A DNA stretch of 64,000 bases from Gemmatimonadota bacterium (GTDB lineage Bacteria > Gemmatimonadota > Gemmatimonadetes > Gemmatimonadales > Gemmatimonadaceae). The DNA is taken from the NCBI GenBank assembly GCA_016714015.1, contig JADJNZ010000005.1, positions 248,001 through 312,000 on the forward strand. Reading direction: 5' to 3'. The translations under genes and the position numbers were made by a program. The notes under the pieces were generated by a model. The model saw only the letters and a list, made by a program, of their open reading frames with translations, made no database searches and was not told where the DNA came from. Below, piece by piece: positions 40,621 through 48,373 of this stretch (within the stretch, counting starts at the first letter, position 1; each line of letters starts with the position of its first letter).

Positions 40621-41327
40621 ACGAGGAGTTGTCCCATGGAAATGAGGTAGTACTCGGCGACGCCGAGCAGGAGGAGCGCGAACGCCCGCTTCACCCAGAG
40701 CATCCAGGGGCCGGCGCGGGGGAGCCGGAGGGCACTGTCGGTCGCGAAGGCGACGACGAGCAGGAGGGAGCACATGCCGACGGAGAACGTGAAGAGGTAG
40801 AGCAGCCCGAGCATCGCGCTCTGCGTGCGCGTGACCCACGTGAGGACCGCGGCGAGCACGGGCGCACCGCACGGCGCCGCGACGAGGCCGGACGCGGTCC
40901 CCATGAGCAGCACGCCGGTGAAGCGCCCGCCGTCGCCGAGCGTGGCGGCGCGCGCACGCCACGCCTGCGGGACGGGCACGGGGATCACGTCCGCCATCAT
41001 GAGGGCCGCGAGCAGCATGGTGTTGGCCATCGCGAACGAGAGCCAGGGATTCGTGCTCGTGGCCCCGAAGAGGGTGCCGCTCAGGCCCGCCACGAGGCCA
41101 AGGGCGGCATACGCACCGGCCAGGCCCAGCACGTAGGTCGCGGCGAGCAGCATGCGGCGCAGGCGCGTCGTCGACTCCCCGCCACCGATGATCGCCACGG
41201 TGATCGGGATCATCGGATACAGGCACGGGGTCAGGCTGGTCAGCACGCCGCCGAGGAACACGGCCGCGAGCGCGGTCAGGGGCGACGCCGTAAGCGTCGT
41301 GCCGAGTTGCGAGAGATCGGGGAGCAT
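40617..41327 (-). CDS. ccdA: CcdA/DsbD-family thiol:disulfide transporter
   Basis: Membrane protein of 236 residues carrying reducing power across the membrane. Six helices, with redox cysteines in TPCLYPM and AAPCGAPVL. ATG 41327 is chosen as the first Met before MLPDLSQLGTTLTASPL. It is downstream of a 100-bp gap shared with the sigma-factor gene (divergent). Partner of the TlpA-like gene, and likely needed to mature the c-type cytochromes in this window. Confidence 0.9.
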   Translation of the reverse strand: MLPDLSQLGTTLTASPLTALAAVFLGGVLTSLTPCLYPMIPITVAIIGGGESTTRLRRMLLAATYVLGLAGAYAALGLVAGLSGTLFGATSTNPWLSFAMANTMLLAALMMADVIPVPVPQAWRARAATLGDGGRFTGVLLMGTASGLVAAPCGAPVLAAVLTWVTRTQSAMLGLLYLFTFSVGMCSLLLVVAFATDSALRLPRAGPWMLWVKRAFALLLLGVAEYYLISMGQLLV

Positions 41328-41427
41328 GGCCGCCAGTAGCGCCGAGGTGCGGACGAAGTTCCCGGCGCACGCGCGGGAACTCTTTCCGCCGCGGACGATT
41401 GTGAGGGGAGTGTCCGCCGCCGCCCGC

Positions 41428-42006
41428 ATGCCCCCAGCCGACCACGCGACGTTCGAGGCGATCGCCCTGCCGCACCTGCCGGCGGTGGCGCGCGTGGCGC
41501 GCGCGCTCGCGAAGGACGCGAGTGACGCCGACGACCTCGTCCAGGAGACCTTCCTGCGAGCGCTGCGGCATTGGGACACGTTCGCTCCCGGCTCCGACTG
41601 CAAGCGGTGGCTCGCGACGATCTGCCGCAACGTGTTCCTCGCGCAGAAGGGCCGCGAGGCGCGCGTGACGGCCGTGGAGGACGAGACGCTCGAGGCGCTC
41701 GGCGCGGCGGACACGCATCTGGCGGCGCGCGCGGTCGGGCTCGACGACCTGTTCGACCGTTTCGACCTCGGGCCGGCGATCCTCGAGGCGGTCGCTGCAC
41801 TCTCGCCTGCCTTCCGCGACGTGGTGACGCTCTCGGACGTGGAGGGATTCACCTACGAGGAGATCGCCGAGCTCCTCATGATCCCTCTGGGCACCGTGCG
41901 TTCGCGACTCTTTCGCGCCCGGCGCCTGCTTCAGGAGTCGCTGCTGGCGCACGCCGTCGATCGCGGCTTCGCGACCGCACCGCTCCCCATCACGGAGATT
42001 CCATGA
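41428..42006 (+). CDS. ECF-family RNA polymerase sigma factor
   Basis: A 192-residue alternative sigma factor. Region 2 is DASDADDLVQETFLRALRHWDTF, and region 4 with the recognition helix is YEEIAELLMIPLGTVRSRLFRARRLLQESL. Start ATG 41428; a GTG at 41401 is also in frame. The stop overlaps the ATG of the anti-sigma gene (ATGA). The neighbouring divergent genes are ccdA and tlpA-like, so a redox-stress regulon is plausible. Confidence 0.9.
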   Translation: MPPADHATFEAIALPHLPAVARVARALAKDASDADDLVQETFLRALRHWDTFAPGSDCKRWLATICRNVFLAQKGREARVTAVEDETLEALGAADTHLAARAVGLDDLFDRFDLGPAILEAVAALSPAFRDVVTLSDVEGFTYEEIAELLMIPLGTVRSRLFRARRLLQESLLAHAVDRGFATAPLPITEIP

Positions 42007-42257
42007 TCACCCTGCCAGTCAGCCGAAGCGAGTGCGCCGAGATCGTGATGCGACTCTGGCCGCATTTGGACGGTGCCCTTCCGGAGTCCGAACGGGAGCG
42101 CGTGATCCGGCACTTGCACGAGTGCACGGATTGCCGCTCGCACTACGATTTCGCGAAGGCGTTCCTCGAGGCGGTGCGGCGCGCGCCGTCGCCACCTGAT
42201 GAGTTCGTGGGACTCCGGTCTCGCGTGGTGTCAGCCCTTGCGGCGGCGGCGGAGTGA
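42003..42257 (+). CDS. Zinc-finger anti-sigma factor
   Basis: An 84-residue cytoplasmic anti-sigma domain. The signature is Cys11 upstream and HLHECTDC (HxxxCxxC), the zf-HC2 motif, which can respond to thiol oxidation. No membrane helix, so it is a soluble ZAS type. Overlaps its sigma-factor gene by four bases. Confidence 0.88.
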   Translation: MITLPVSRSECAEIVMRLWPHLDGALPESERERVIRHLHECTDCRSHYDFAKAFLEAVRRAPSPPDEFVGLRSRVVSALAAAAE

Positions 42258-42279
42258 GGCGGGGGATCGCCGGTCGGAC

Positions 42280-42933
42280 TCAGTCCGTGCCGGCAATCCC
42301 GTCCACGAGCCCCTTCGCCCACGCGATCTCGTCCTCGACGACGAGATGTCCCATGCCCGGATAGATCCGGCAGTCGACGTTCGCTCCCATCCGCGTGAAG
42401 TGCGCCGCACTCTCGCGCACGCGTGGCTCGGGGATGTGCGCGTCGATGTCGCTGCAGCCGAGGAAGATCGGCGTGCCGGCGAAGTCGCCCTCGGCGCTCC
42501 AGGTCGTGCCCGGCGGACCGATGAGTCCGCCCGACAGCATGATCACGCCGCCATACCGCATCGGTCGCCGTTGCGCGGCCGTGCCGGCGAGGCACGCGCC
42601 CTGCGAGAAGCCGAGCAGCACGATCCGCTCGCTCGGCACGCCGGCGGCGATCGCGTCGTCGATGAGGCCGTGCACCACGCTGATCCCCGACGTGATCCCC
42701 GGCTCGTTCGCGGCGGTCGGGGCCATGAAGCTCATCGGATACCAGGTGCCGCCGCTCGCGGTGGGGCCGAGGCAGGCGATGTCGCGGCCGGCGATGAGGG
42801 GCGCGAGTTCGAGGATGTTGCGCGGCGCGGCCCCGCGGCCGTGCACCATGATGATCACCGCCTTCGCGCGGGCGAGTGGCGGGCCGATGGTGACGAGCGG
42901 CTGGCCGGCGTGCGGCGGGACCGTGGATGGCAT
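42280..42933 (-). CDS. MhqD-like carboxylesterase/phospholipase (alpha/beta hydrolase)
   Basis: A 217-residue serine hydrolase. Oxyanion loop MVHGRGAAPRNILELA, nucleophile elbow LLGFSQGACLAG (Ser), an Asp in LGCSDIDAHIP and a His in YPGMGHLVVEDE form the catalytic triad. Starts eight bases after the stop of the ring-cleaving dioxygenase gene. In Bacillus a hydrolase of this family (MhqD) sits next to a dioxygenase of that family (MhqO) in quinone resistance. Confidence 0.85.
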   Translation of the reverse strand: MPSTVPPHAGQPLVTIGPPLARAKAVIIMVHGRGAAPRNILELAPLIAGRDIACLGPTASGGTWYPMSFMAPTAANEPGITSGISVVHGLIDDAIAAGVPSERIVLLGFSQGACLAGTAAQRRPMRYGGVIMLSGGLIGPPGTTWSAEGDFAGTPIFLGCSDIDAHIPEPRVRESAAHFTRMGANVDCRIYPGMGHLVVEDEIAWAKGLVDGIAGTD

Positions 42934-42940
42934 CAGCGGA

Positions 42941-43885
42941 TCAGTAGGTGACCGTGGGGAGCAGTCCTTCGATGAGCCCGCGCCGTGATTCCTCCCAGGG
43001 CGGGAGCTTGAGGCCCTGGCCGAGCTCGGCGAGCGGCTCGTCGATCGCGAAGCCCGGCGGGAGCGTCGCGATCTCGTAGAGCACCCCGTTGGGTTCGCGG
43101 AAGTAGATCGAGGTGAAGTACTGTCGATCCATCACGTCGGTCACGTGCAGGCCCATGCGGCGCAGCTCGCGCTGCATCCGCAGCTGGTCCTCGGGGGTCG
43201 CGACGGCGAAGGCGACGTGATGCACCGTGCCGAGCCCGTTGAGGCCGGTGGGCGCCGCCCCCGCGTCCTCGACCTCGACGATCGCGCCAGGTCGCGCGGT
43301 GCCGCCGATGGCGAACCGCTGCAGCCCCTCGGCTTCACCGACCTTCGTGGCGTCCATCATCGCCGTGAGGAGTTCGACCGTTCGCGCTGGCAGGCGCACC
43401 GGCATCGCGACGCTGTGGATGCCACGAATCGCCTGCTCGGCGGGGATGTCGGGCCGAACCCAGGGGGTGCGCGCATCGTCCGTGGTGCCGATCAGCCGGA
43501 TGTGCAGCCCGGAGGGATCGTCGAACCGGAGCGCGTCCTCCCCGAACGGCGTCTCGCGTCCGTCGAACGGGACACCCGCCGCGCTGAGGCGCTTCCGCCA
43601 GAAGTCGATCGCGCCGGCCGGCACGCTGAAGGTGGTCACGTCCACCTGACCGGCGCCGTTGGCGCCGGGGCGCACGCCGAGCCCGCCGTACGGGAACGTC
43701 GTCATGATCGTCCCCGGTTCGCCCGCCTCGTTCCCGTAGTAGAAGTGGTAGACGCCAGGGTTGTCGAAGTTGACCGTCTTCTTGACGAGGCGCTGGCCGA
43801 GGAGCCCGACGTAGAAGTCGAGGTCGGCCTGCGCGTCAGTGACAGTGGCGGTGACGTGGTGCAGGCCGGTGATCAGGGCGTCCAT
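42941..43885 (-). CDS. MhqO-like ring-cleaving (extradiol) dioxygenase
   Basis: A glyoxalase-fold dioxygenase of 314 residues made of two VOC modules. The start LITGLHHVTATVTDAQADLDFYVGLLGQRLVKKTVNFDNPGVYHFYYG is very close to the hydroquinone-dioxygenase family. Metal ligands His9/10, His in GTVHHVAFAV and Glu in LYEIATLPPG are present. The GXMTTFPY-type loop (GTIMTTFPYGG) and PSGLHIRLIG complete the signature. First gene of a two-gene operon with the esterase. Predicted to open hydroquinone or catechol rings. Confidence 0.88.
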   Translation of the reverse strand: MDALITGLHHVTATVTDAQADLDFYVGLLGQRLVKKTVNFDNPGVYHFYYGNEAGEPGTIMTTFPYGGLGVRPGANGAGQVDVTTFSVPAGAIDFWRKRLSAAGVPFDGRETPFGEDALRFDDPSGLHIRLIGTTDDARTPWVRPDIPAEQAIRGIHSVAMPVRLPARTVELLTAMMDATKVGEAEGLQRFAIGGTARPGAIVEVEDAGAAPTGLNGLGTVHHVAFAVATPEDQLRMQRELRRMGLHVTDVMDRQYFTSIYFREPNGVLYEIATLPPGFAIDEPLAELGQGLKLPPWEESRRGLIEGLLPTVTY

Positions 43886-43951
43886 GCCGGTGCTCGGGAG
43901 GAGGGTGCGCGGAATATGGCCGGACGTGTCGGCGAACGGTACGTTTGCACG

Positions 43952-45571
43952 ATGCGAATCCTCCGACTCGGTCTCCCGCTCGCGCTCGTCGTCGCCCCGT
44001 GGGCGCTCGCCGCGCAGTCCTTCGACGTGCTCGAAGCGACCATCCCATCGGTCCACGCCGCGATGAGCGCCGGTCGCCTCACCTGCCGGCAGCTCGTGCA
44101 GGCGTACCTCGACCGCATCGCCGCGTACGACCAGACCGGGCCCGCGCTCAACGCGATCCAGAACGTCAACCCGCGCGCGCTCGCCGAGGCGGACTCGCTC
44201 GACGCTGTCCTGCGCGCGCGCGGTCCGCGCGGGCCGCTCCACTGCGTGCCGGTGCTCATCAAGGACCAGATCGAGACCAAGGACATGCCGACCACCTACG
44301 GGTCGGCGCTCTTCAAGGACTTCGTCCCGCAGCGGGACGCGACCGCGGTGCAGCGGCTCGAGAAGGCCGGCGCGATCATTCTCGCGAAGACGACCATGGG
44401 CGAGTTCGCCTCGCGCTACGTGAGTTCCTCGGCGGGGATCATCCGCAACGCGTACGATCCCACGCGCAATCCGAGCGGATCGTCCGGCGGCTCGGCGAGC
44501 GCGGCCGCCGCCAACTTCGGACTCGTCGCGCTCGGCGAGGACACCTCGGGCTCCATCCGCGGGCCAGCGGCGGTGAGCGCCCTCGTCGGGTTGCGCCCCA
44601 CGCTGCCGCTCGTGAGCCGATTCGGCATGCTCCCGGCGAACCCGACGCAGGATACGATGGGTCCCATGACGCGCACCGTCGCGGACGCGGCGCGCGTGCT
44701 CGACGTGATCGCCGGCTATGACCCGAACGACCCGGTGACCGCGTACAGTGTGGGGAACACGCCGGCGAGCTACGTGACGTCGCTCAAGCCCGACGCGCTC
44801 AAGGGTGCGCGGATCGGCGTCCTGCGCATCCGGCGCGACACGACGGTTGCCCGGACCGCGCGGGGGGATTCGATCGCCCGCGCCGACACCGCGGCCGCGC
44901 GCCGCGACTCGGTCGCGCGCTTCACCGCCGGCGAGTACGCGAAGGTGCGCCCGCTCTTCGAGCGCGCGATCGCCGACCTGCGGGCGCAGGGGGCGGAGAT
45001 CGTCGACTCCATCGCGGTGCCCATCGTCCCGGGTCCGCGCGTCGGGAACGACTTCGAGACCGAGCAGGCGACCGATGCCTACCTTGCGCAGCACCCCAAC
45101 GCGCCGGTGAAGACGTTCAAGGAGATCCTGCTCGTCGGCGGCGTGAATCCCTGGCGCGCGCGCGGGCTGATCGAGTATGTGGGACGCACGATGGACGAGG
45201 CGGGGTACGGCGCCGTGCTTCGCTACCGCGAGGCGCTGCGCGTCGCGATGCTGAAGCTGATGGCCGACCAGCGGCTCGACGCGATCATCTACGCGACGTA
45301 TGACGCGCCGCCGGCGGTGATCGCGCCCGACGTGCTCACCAGCCCGCGCCCGAACGACGGGTACGGCCGCGGCGACAACCGCGGCCTGAGCCCCACGCTC
45401 GCCTGGCCGGCGATCACCGTGCCGATGGGGTTCTCACCCGATGGACTCCCCGCGGGGCTCGAGTTCCTCGGCAAGCCGTGGAGTGAGCCCAAGCTGCTTG
45501 GGTTCGCGTATGCGTACGAGCAGGCGACGAAGCACCGTCGGCCGCCGACCACCACGCCGACATTGCGCTGA
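43952..45571 (+). CDS. Exported amidase (amidase signature family)
   Basis: A 539-residue secreted amidohydrolase. The signal peptide ends near LAAQSF (residue 22). The Ser-cisSer-Lys triad is present: Lys in VLIKDQIETKDM, cis-Ser in NPSGSSGGSASAAAANF, and the nucleophile Ser in GEDTSGSIRGPAA. An insertion rich in Arg/Asp/Ala (TVARTARGDSIARADTAAARRDS) follows residue 290. Homologues act on amides, aryl amides or glutamyl-tRNA-like substrates, and export rules out the tRNA role. Substrate unknown. Confidence 0.9.
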   Translation: MRILRLGLPLALVVAPWALAAQSFDVLEATIPSVHAAMSAGRLTCRQLVQAYLDRIAAYDQTGPALNAIQNVNPRALAEADSLDAVLRARGPRGPLHCVPVLIKDQIETKDMPTTYGSALFKDFVPQRDATAVQRLEKAGAIILAKTTMGEFASRYVSSSAGIIRNAYDPTRNPSGSSGGSASAAAANFGLVALGEDTSGSIRGPAAVSALVGLRPTLPLVSRFGMLPANPTQDTMGPMTRTVADAARVLDVIAGYDPNDPVTAYSVGNTPASYVTSLKPDALKGARIGVLRIRRDTTVARTARGDSIARADTAAARRDSVARFTAGEYAKVRPLFERAIADLRAQGAEIVDSIAVPIVPGPRVGNDFETEQATDAYLAQHPNAPVKTFKEILLVGGVNPWRARGLIEYVGRTMDEAGYGAVLRYREALRVAMLKLMADQRLDAIIYATYDAPPAVIAPDVLTSPRPNDGYGRGDNRGLSPTLAWPAITVPMGFSPDGLPAGLEFLGKPWSEPKLLGFAYAYEQATKHRRPPTTTPTLR

Positions 45572-45580
45572 TCGGGCGGA

Positions 45581-46615
45581 CTAGCGCCGCGTGCGATCGC
45601 GGAAGATCGGATCGGCCGGCGCTGCGATGCGCGTGATCTCGTCGGCGGTGAGCCCCACGAGATCGCGTAGCACCTCCAGGCCGTGTACGGGATCGAAGAC
45701 CGGGTAGTCGCTGCCGAGGACCACACGGTCGAAGTCGATCGCTCGAAGGTCGGCGGCGAGGAGTGCGCGCTCCTCCGGCGTGGTGGCAGGGACCCCCTCC
45801 GAGTCGCGCTCGAGCACGACGGCCGAGAGCTCGAAGTGTATCAGGCGCCGACGTTCCTCGCGCCTCTCGGTCTGCTGCCGCCAATCGCGCAACGACGCGA
45901 AGACACTTCGGGTCCACGGGCCATAGCCGCCGCTCCCGCCGAGGTGCGCGATGACGACCTGGAGATCCGGTTGCGGCGTGAACATCCGGTCCGCAAGTCG
46001 GCGGATGTCGGAGGTGTCGAGGCCGCGGCGCTGAGGATCGACGTGGAGGAGGATGGGCAGCGATTCCGCGACGGCGAGCGCGGCGATGCGCGCGAGCGCG
46101 CCGAGATGCGCCTCGTCGCGCAGGTCGACCATCGAGCTGGCGAGATGGAGCTTGATGCCGGCGACGCGGAGCGAGTCGATGCAGTAGCGCAGTTCGTCGA
46201 CTGCCCACACGGCGATCGCCGGTACGGAGCAGAGCGCGACGGCGCGTCCGGGATTGCGCCGTGCCTCCGCCGAGACGTGGTCGTTCTCGCGGCGGACGCG
46301 CGTCCGCACCGTCGAGTCGGGAATCCCGAGCGCGCCGGAGAACTCGGTGTTGCCGTACAGGTGCGCCATAGGGACGAGAACGACCGAGACGTTGGTGTCC
46401 GGGCGTTCCCTGAGCAGCGCGCCCAACGACGTGTAGATCGAGTCCGGGCGGGAGAACGTGACGCCCACGGCACGCCAGTCCCGCATGACATCCGGCCCGA
46501 GGAGATGGACGTGATGGTCGGTGAGGCGTACGGAGGCCGACGGGCCGTCCGGGACGGCGCAAGCGCTGGCCAGGAGTGCGAGGAGGCCGATGGTAGAGGC
46601 GATGCGAGTCCGCAC
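45581..46615 (-). CDS. Lipoprotein amidohydrolase (TIM-barrel metal-dependent hydrolase)
   Basis: A 344-residue lipid-anchored amidohydrolase of the amidohydrolase_2 type. Lipobox LASAC (Cys19). Metal-ligand motifs in order: TDHHVHLLG (HxH), a Lys in IKLHLASS, His in ILLHVDPQR, His in IAHLGG, and Asp in VLGSDYPV. The shape is that of a gamma-resorcylate decarboxylase or lactonase-like protein. Substrate unknown. It converges with the amidase, nine bases between stops. Confidence 0.82.
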   Translation of the reverse strand: MRTRIASTIGLLALLASACAVPDGPSASVRLTDHHVHLLGPDVMRDWRAVGVTFSRPDSIYTSLGALLRERPDTNVSVVLVPMAHLYGNTEFSGALGIPDSTVRTRVRRENDHVSAEARRNPGRAVALCSVPAIAVWAVDELRYCIDSLRVAGIKLHLASSMVDLRDEAHLGALARIAALAVAESLPILLHVDPQRRGLDTSDIRRLADRMFTPQPDLQVVIAHLGGSGGYGPWTRSVFASLRDWRQQTERREERRRLIHFELSAVVLERDSEGVPATTPEERALLAADLRAIDFDRVVLGSDYPVFDPVHGLEVLRDLVGLTADEITRIAAPADPIFRDRTRR

Positions 46616-46655
46616 GCTGGGATCCCCACGGAGAGGAGGATCGGCTCTCCGCCGA

Positions 46656-47171
46656 CTAGAGCCGATAGATCGTGATCGACGTGTCCTCGAAGGTGCGCGT
46701 CAGCGCTCCCTTCGGCAACTTGTGCATCCGCGCATGCTCCACCGCGAGCACCTTCGAGAACCGGCGCGCCTGCCAGGACTCGATCACCCGGTCGAGCATG
46801 CGCGACTCGTAGGGGGGATCGCAGAAGACGAGGTCGTACGCGCCCTCGTTGAGCTGTCCGGCGAAGGGGAGTGCATCCTTCTTGAAGATCCGCGTGCGCT
46901 CCTTGAGCCGGAACTTCACGACGTTCGACTTGAGGGCCGCGAGGCTCGACGGCCGCGTCTCGACGAAGTCGCATCGCCGCGCGCCGCGCGAGATGGCCTC
47001 GAGGCCGAGCGCGCCGGTGCCGGCGAAGAGGTCGCAGCAGCTCGCGTCGGGGAGGTCGGCGGCGAGGAGGTCGAGCAGGCCGGCCCGCACATGCTCGGCG
47101 GTCGGCCGGACGCGGAAGTCGCTCGGCGAGACGAGGTCGCGTCCGGCGAACTTGCCGGCGACGATCCGCAC
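46656..47171 (-). CDS. rsmD: 16S rRNA (guanine966-N2)-methyltransferase
   Basis: Modifies G966 of 16S rRNA. It is 171 residues from a GTG at 47171. MRIVAGKFAGRDLVSP is the family start, RPTAEHVRAGLLDLL follows, then the SAM-binding CDLFAGTGALGLEAISRGA and the catalytic CDPPY. Five bases after the small charged-protein gene and 40 bases before the amidohydrolase gene, on one strand. Confidence 0.94.
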   Translation of the reverse strand: MRIVAGKFAGRDLVSPSDFRVRPTAEHVRAGLLDLLAADLPDASCCDLFAGTGALGLEAISRGARRCDFVETRPSSLAALKSNVVKFRLKERTRIFKKDALPFAGQLNEGAYDLVFCDPPYESRMLDRVIESWQARRFSKVLAVEHARMHKLPKGALTRTFEDTSITIYRL

Positions 47172-47175
47172 CGCG

Positions 47176-47358
47176 CTACTCGCCCTCGGGGATGACCCGC
47201 GGCGGGAGCCCCATCTCCTCGAGCGTCATGATGGGCGCGCCACCTTCGCCGCCCGCTTCCTTGCGTGCCTTCTTCTCCTCGGCGCGGGCATCCTTCTTGG
47301 CCTTGCGGTCGAGCTCCTTGCGGCGCTTCTCGAAATCGTAGTTGGGCTTGCGTGCCAC
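47176..47358 (-). CDS. Small charged protein of unknown function
   Basis: A 60-residue, highly charged Lys/Arg/Glu-rich protein (MARKPNYDFEKRRKELDRKAKKD...) with a conserved-looking tail MGLPPRVIPEGE. No known domain that I can name. It is likely a coiled or unfolded nucleic-acid-binding protein. Start ATG 47358. Similar small proteins are frequent next to rsmD-like genes (recollection, low weight). Confidence 0.65.
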   Translation of the reverse strand: MARKPNYDFEKRRKELDRKAKKDARAEEKKARKEAGGEGGAPIMTLEEMGLPPRVIPEGE

Positions 47359-47480
47359 CTGGGAACCTCGGCGCTGCGGGGGAAGGGCGCGGGGCCGGAG
47401 CGGCAGGCATCGCGGGCGTACCCCTGCAAGCTAACGGGTCGCGCTCGACCGTGCGCTCTCCAGCGGGTAGATTCGCCGCC

Positions 47481-47975
47481 ATGACGATCCGCGTCCTGGT
47501 CACCGGCGGCACCTTCGACAAGCAGTACAACGAGCTCGCGGGCACCCTGACGTTCGGGGACACCCACGTCGAGCAGGTCCTCGAGCGCGGCCGCTGCCGG
47601 CTCGACGTGGCGGTGCAGGTGCTCATGATGATGGACAGCCTCGAGATGCAGGACGTGCATCGGGCCGCCATCGTGGCCACGGCGCGCGACTGCGCCGAGC
47701 GGCAAGTGGTGATCACGCACGGCACCGACACCATGGTCGAGACGGCGCGCGCGCTCGCCGCGGAAGTGCGGGACAAGACGATCGTGCTCACCGGCGCCAT
47801 GGTCCCGTTCGCCTTCGGGTCATCCGACGGACTGTTCAACCTCGGCAGCGCGCTCTCGTTCGCTCAGGTCCTGCCCGCCGGCATCTACGTGGCGATGAAC
47901 GGCCGCTGGTTCGCGTGGGATGACGTGCGCAAGAACCGCGAGCTCGGGGTGTTCGAGTCCATCAAGGGCGCGTGA
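47481..47975 (+). CDS. Asparaginase N-terminal-domain protein
   Basis: A 164-residue protein equal to the N-terminal half of type I/II L-asparaginases. The nucleophile Thr is in VTGGTFDKQYNEL, and the second catalytic Thr in VITHGTDTMVETA, with VLTGAMVPF and SSDGLFNLGSALS. The C-terminal domain of full asparaginases is missing by design, not by a frameshift, since the frame ends cleanly. Overlaps the ACT-domain gene by four bases (GTGA). May bind or slowly hydrolyse asparagine. Confidence 0.85.
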   Translation: MTIRVLVTGGTFDKQYNELAGTLTFGDTHVEQVLERGRCRLDVAVQVLMMMDSLEMQDVHRAAIVATARDCAERQVVITHGTDTMVETARALAAEVRDKTIVLTGAMVPFAFGSSDGLFNLGSALSFAQVLPAGIYVAMNGRWFAWDDVRKNRELGVFESIKGA

Positions 47976-48370
47976 GCGGACCGGTCCGGGACCTCGTGCG
48001 GCTGCTGCGGGAGATGCGGCCGCGTCTCAACGAGGGCGTGTTCGTGTTCTGCGCCCTGCCTGAGCACGCGAGCGTGCCGGCTGGCGCGATCGCCTGGTTT
48101 CACGAGCGCGAGGGGCGCTCGGTCGTGCTGCCGGTGGTCGAAGCGCGCGCGCTCGGCCTCGATGGCGACGACGCGATGGCCTGGATCACCCTCGAGGTGC
48201 ACTCGGCGCTCGACGCGGTGGGACTGACGGCCGCCGTGAGCGCGGCGCTGACCGCCGAGGGGATCCCGTGCAACGTCGTCGCGGCGCTGCGGCACGATCA
48301 CCTGTTCGTGCCGCACGCGCGCGCCGCCGACGCGATCGCCGCCCTCGAGCGCGTCGCGGGCGGCGCGTAG
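47972..48370 (+). CDS. ACT-domain (DUF2241-type) protein
   Basis: A 132-residue protein with two ACT-like halves (LLREMRPRLNEGVFVFCALPEH... and LTAAVSAALTAEGIPCNVVAALRHDHLFVPHARAADAIAALERV), as in amino-acid-sensing regulatory proteins. GTG 47972 overlaps the asparaginase stop. It may bind an amino acid and regulate its partner (inference). Confidence 0.78.
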   Translation: MSGPVRDLVRLLREMRPRLNEGVFVFCALPEHASVPAGAIAWFHEREGRSVVLPVVEARALGLDGDDAMAWITLEVHSALDAVGLTAAVSAALTAEGIPCNVVAALRHDHLFVPHARAADAIAALERVAGGA

Positions 48371-48373
48371 ACC

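Noticed and set aside
47481..47975. Frameshifted full-length asparaginase
   Set aside because: The frame ends cleanly at an overlap with a real downstream gene, and that gene's sequence is ACT-like, not an asparaginase C-terminal domain.
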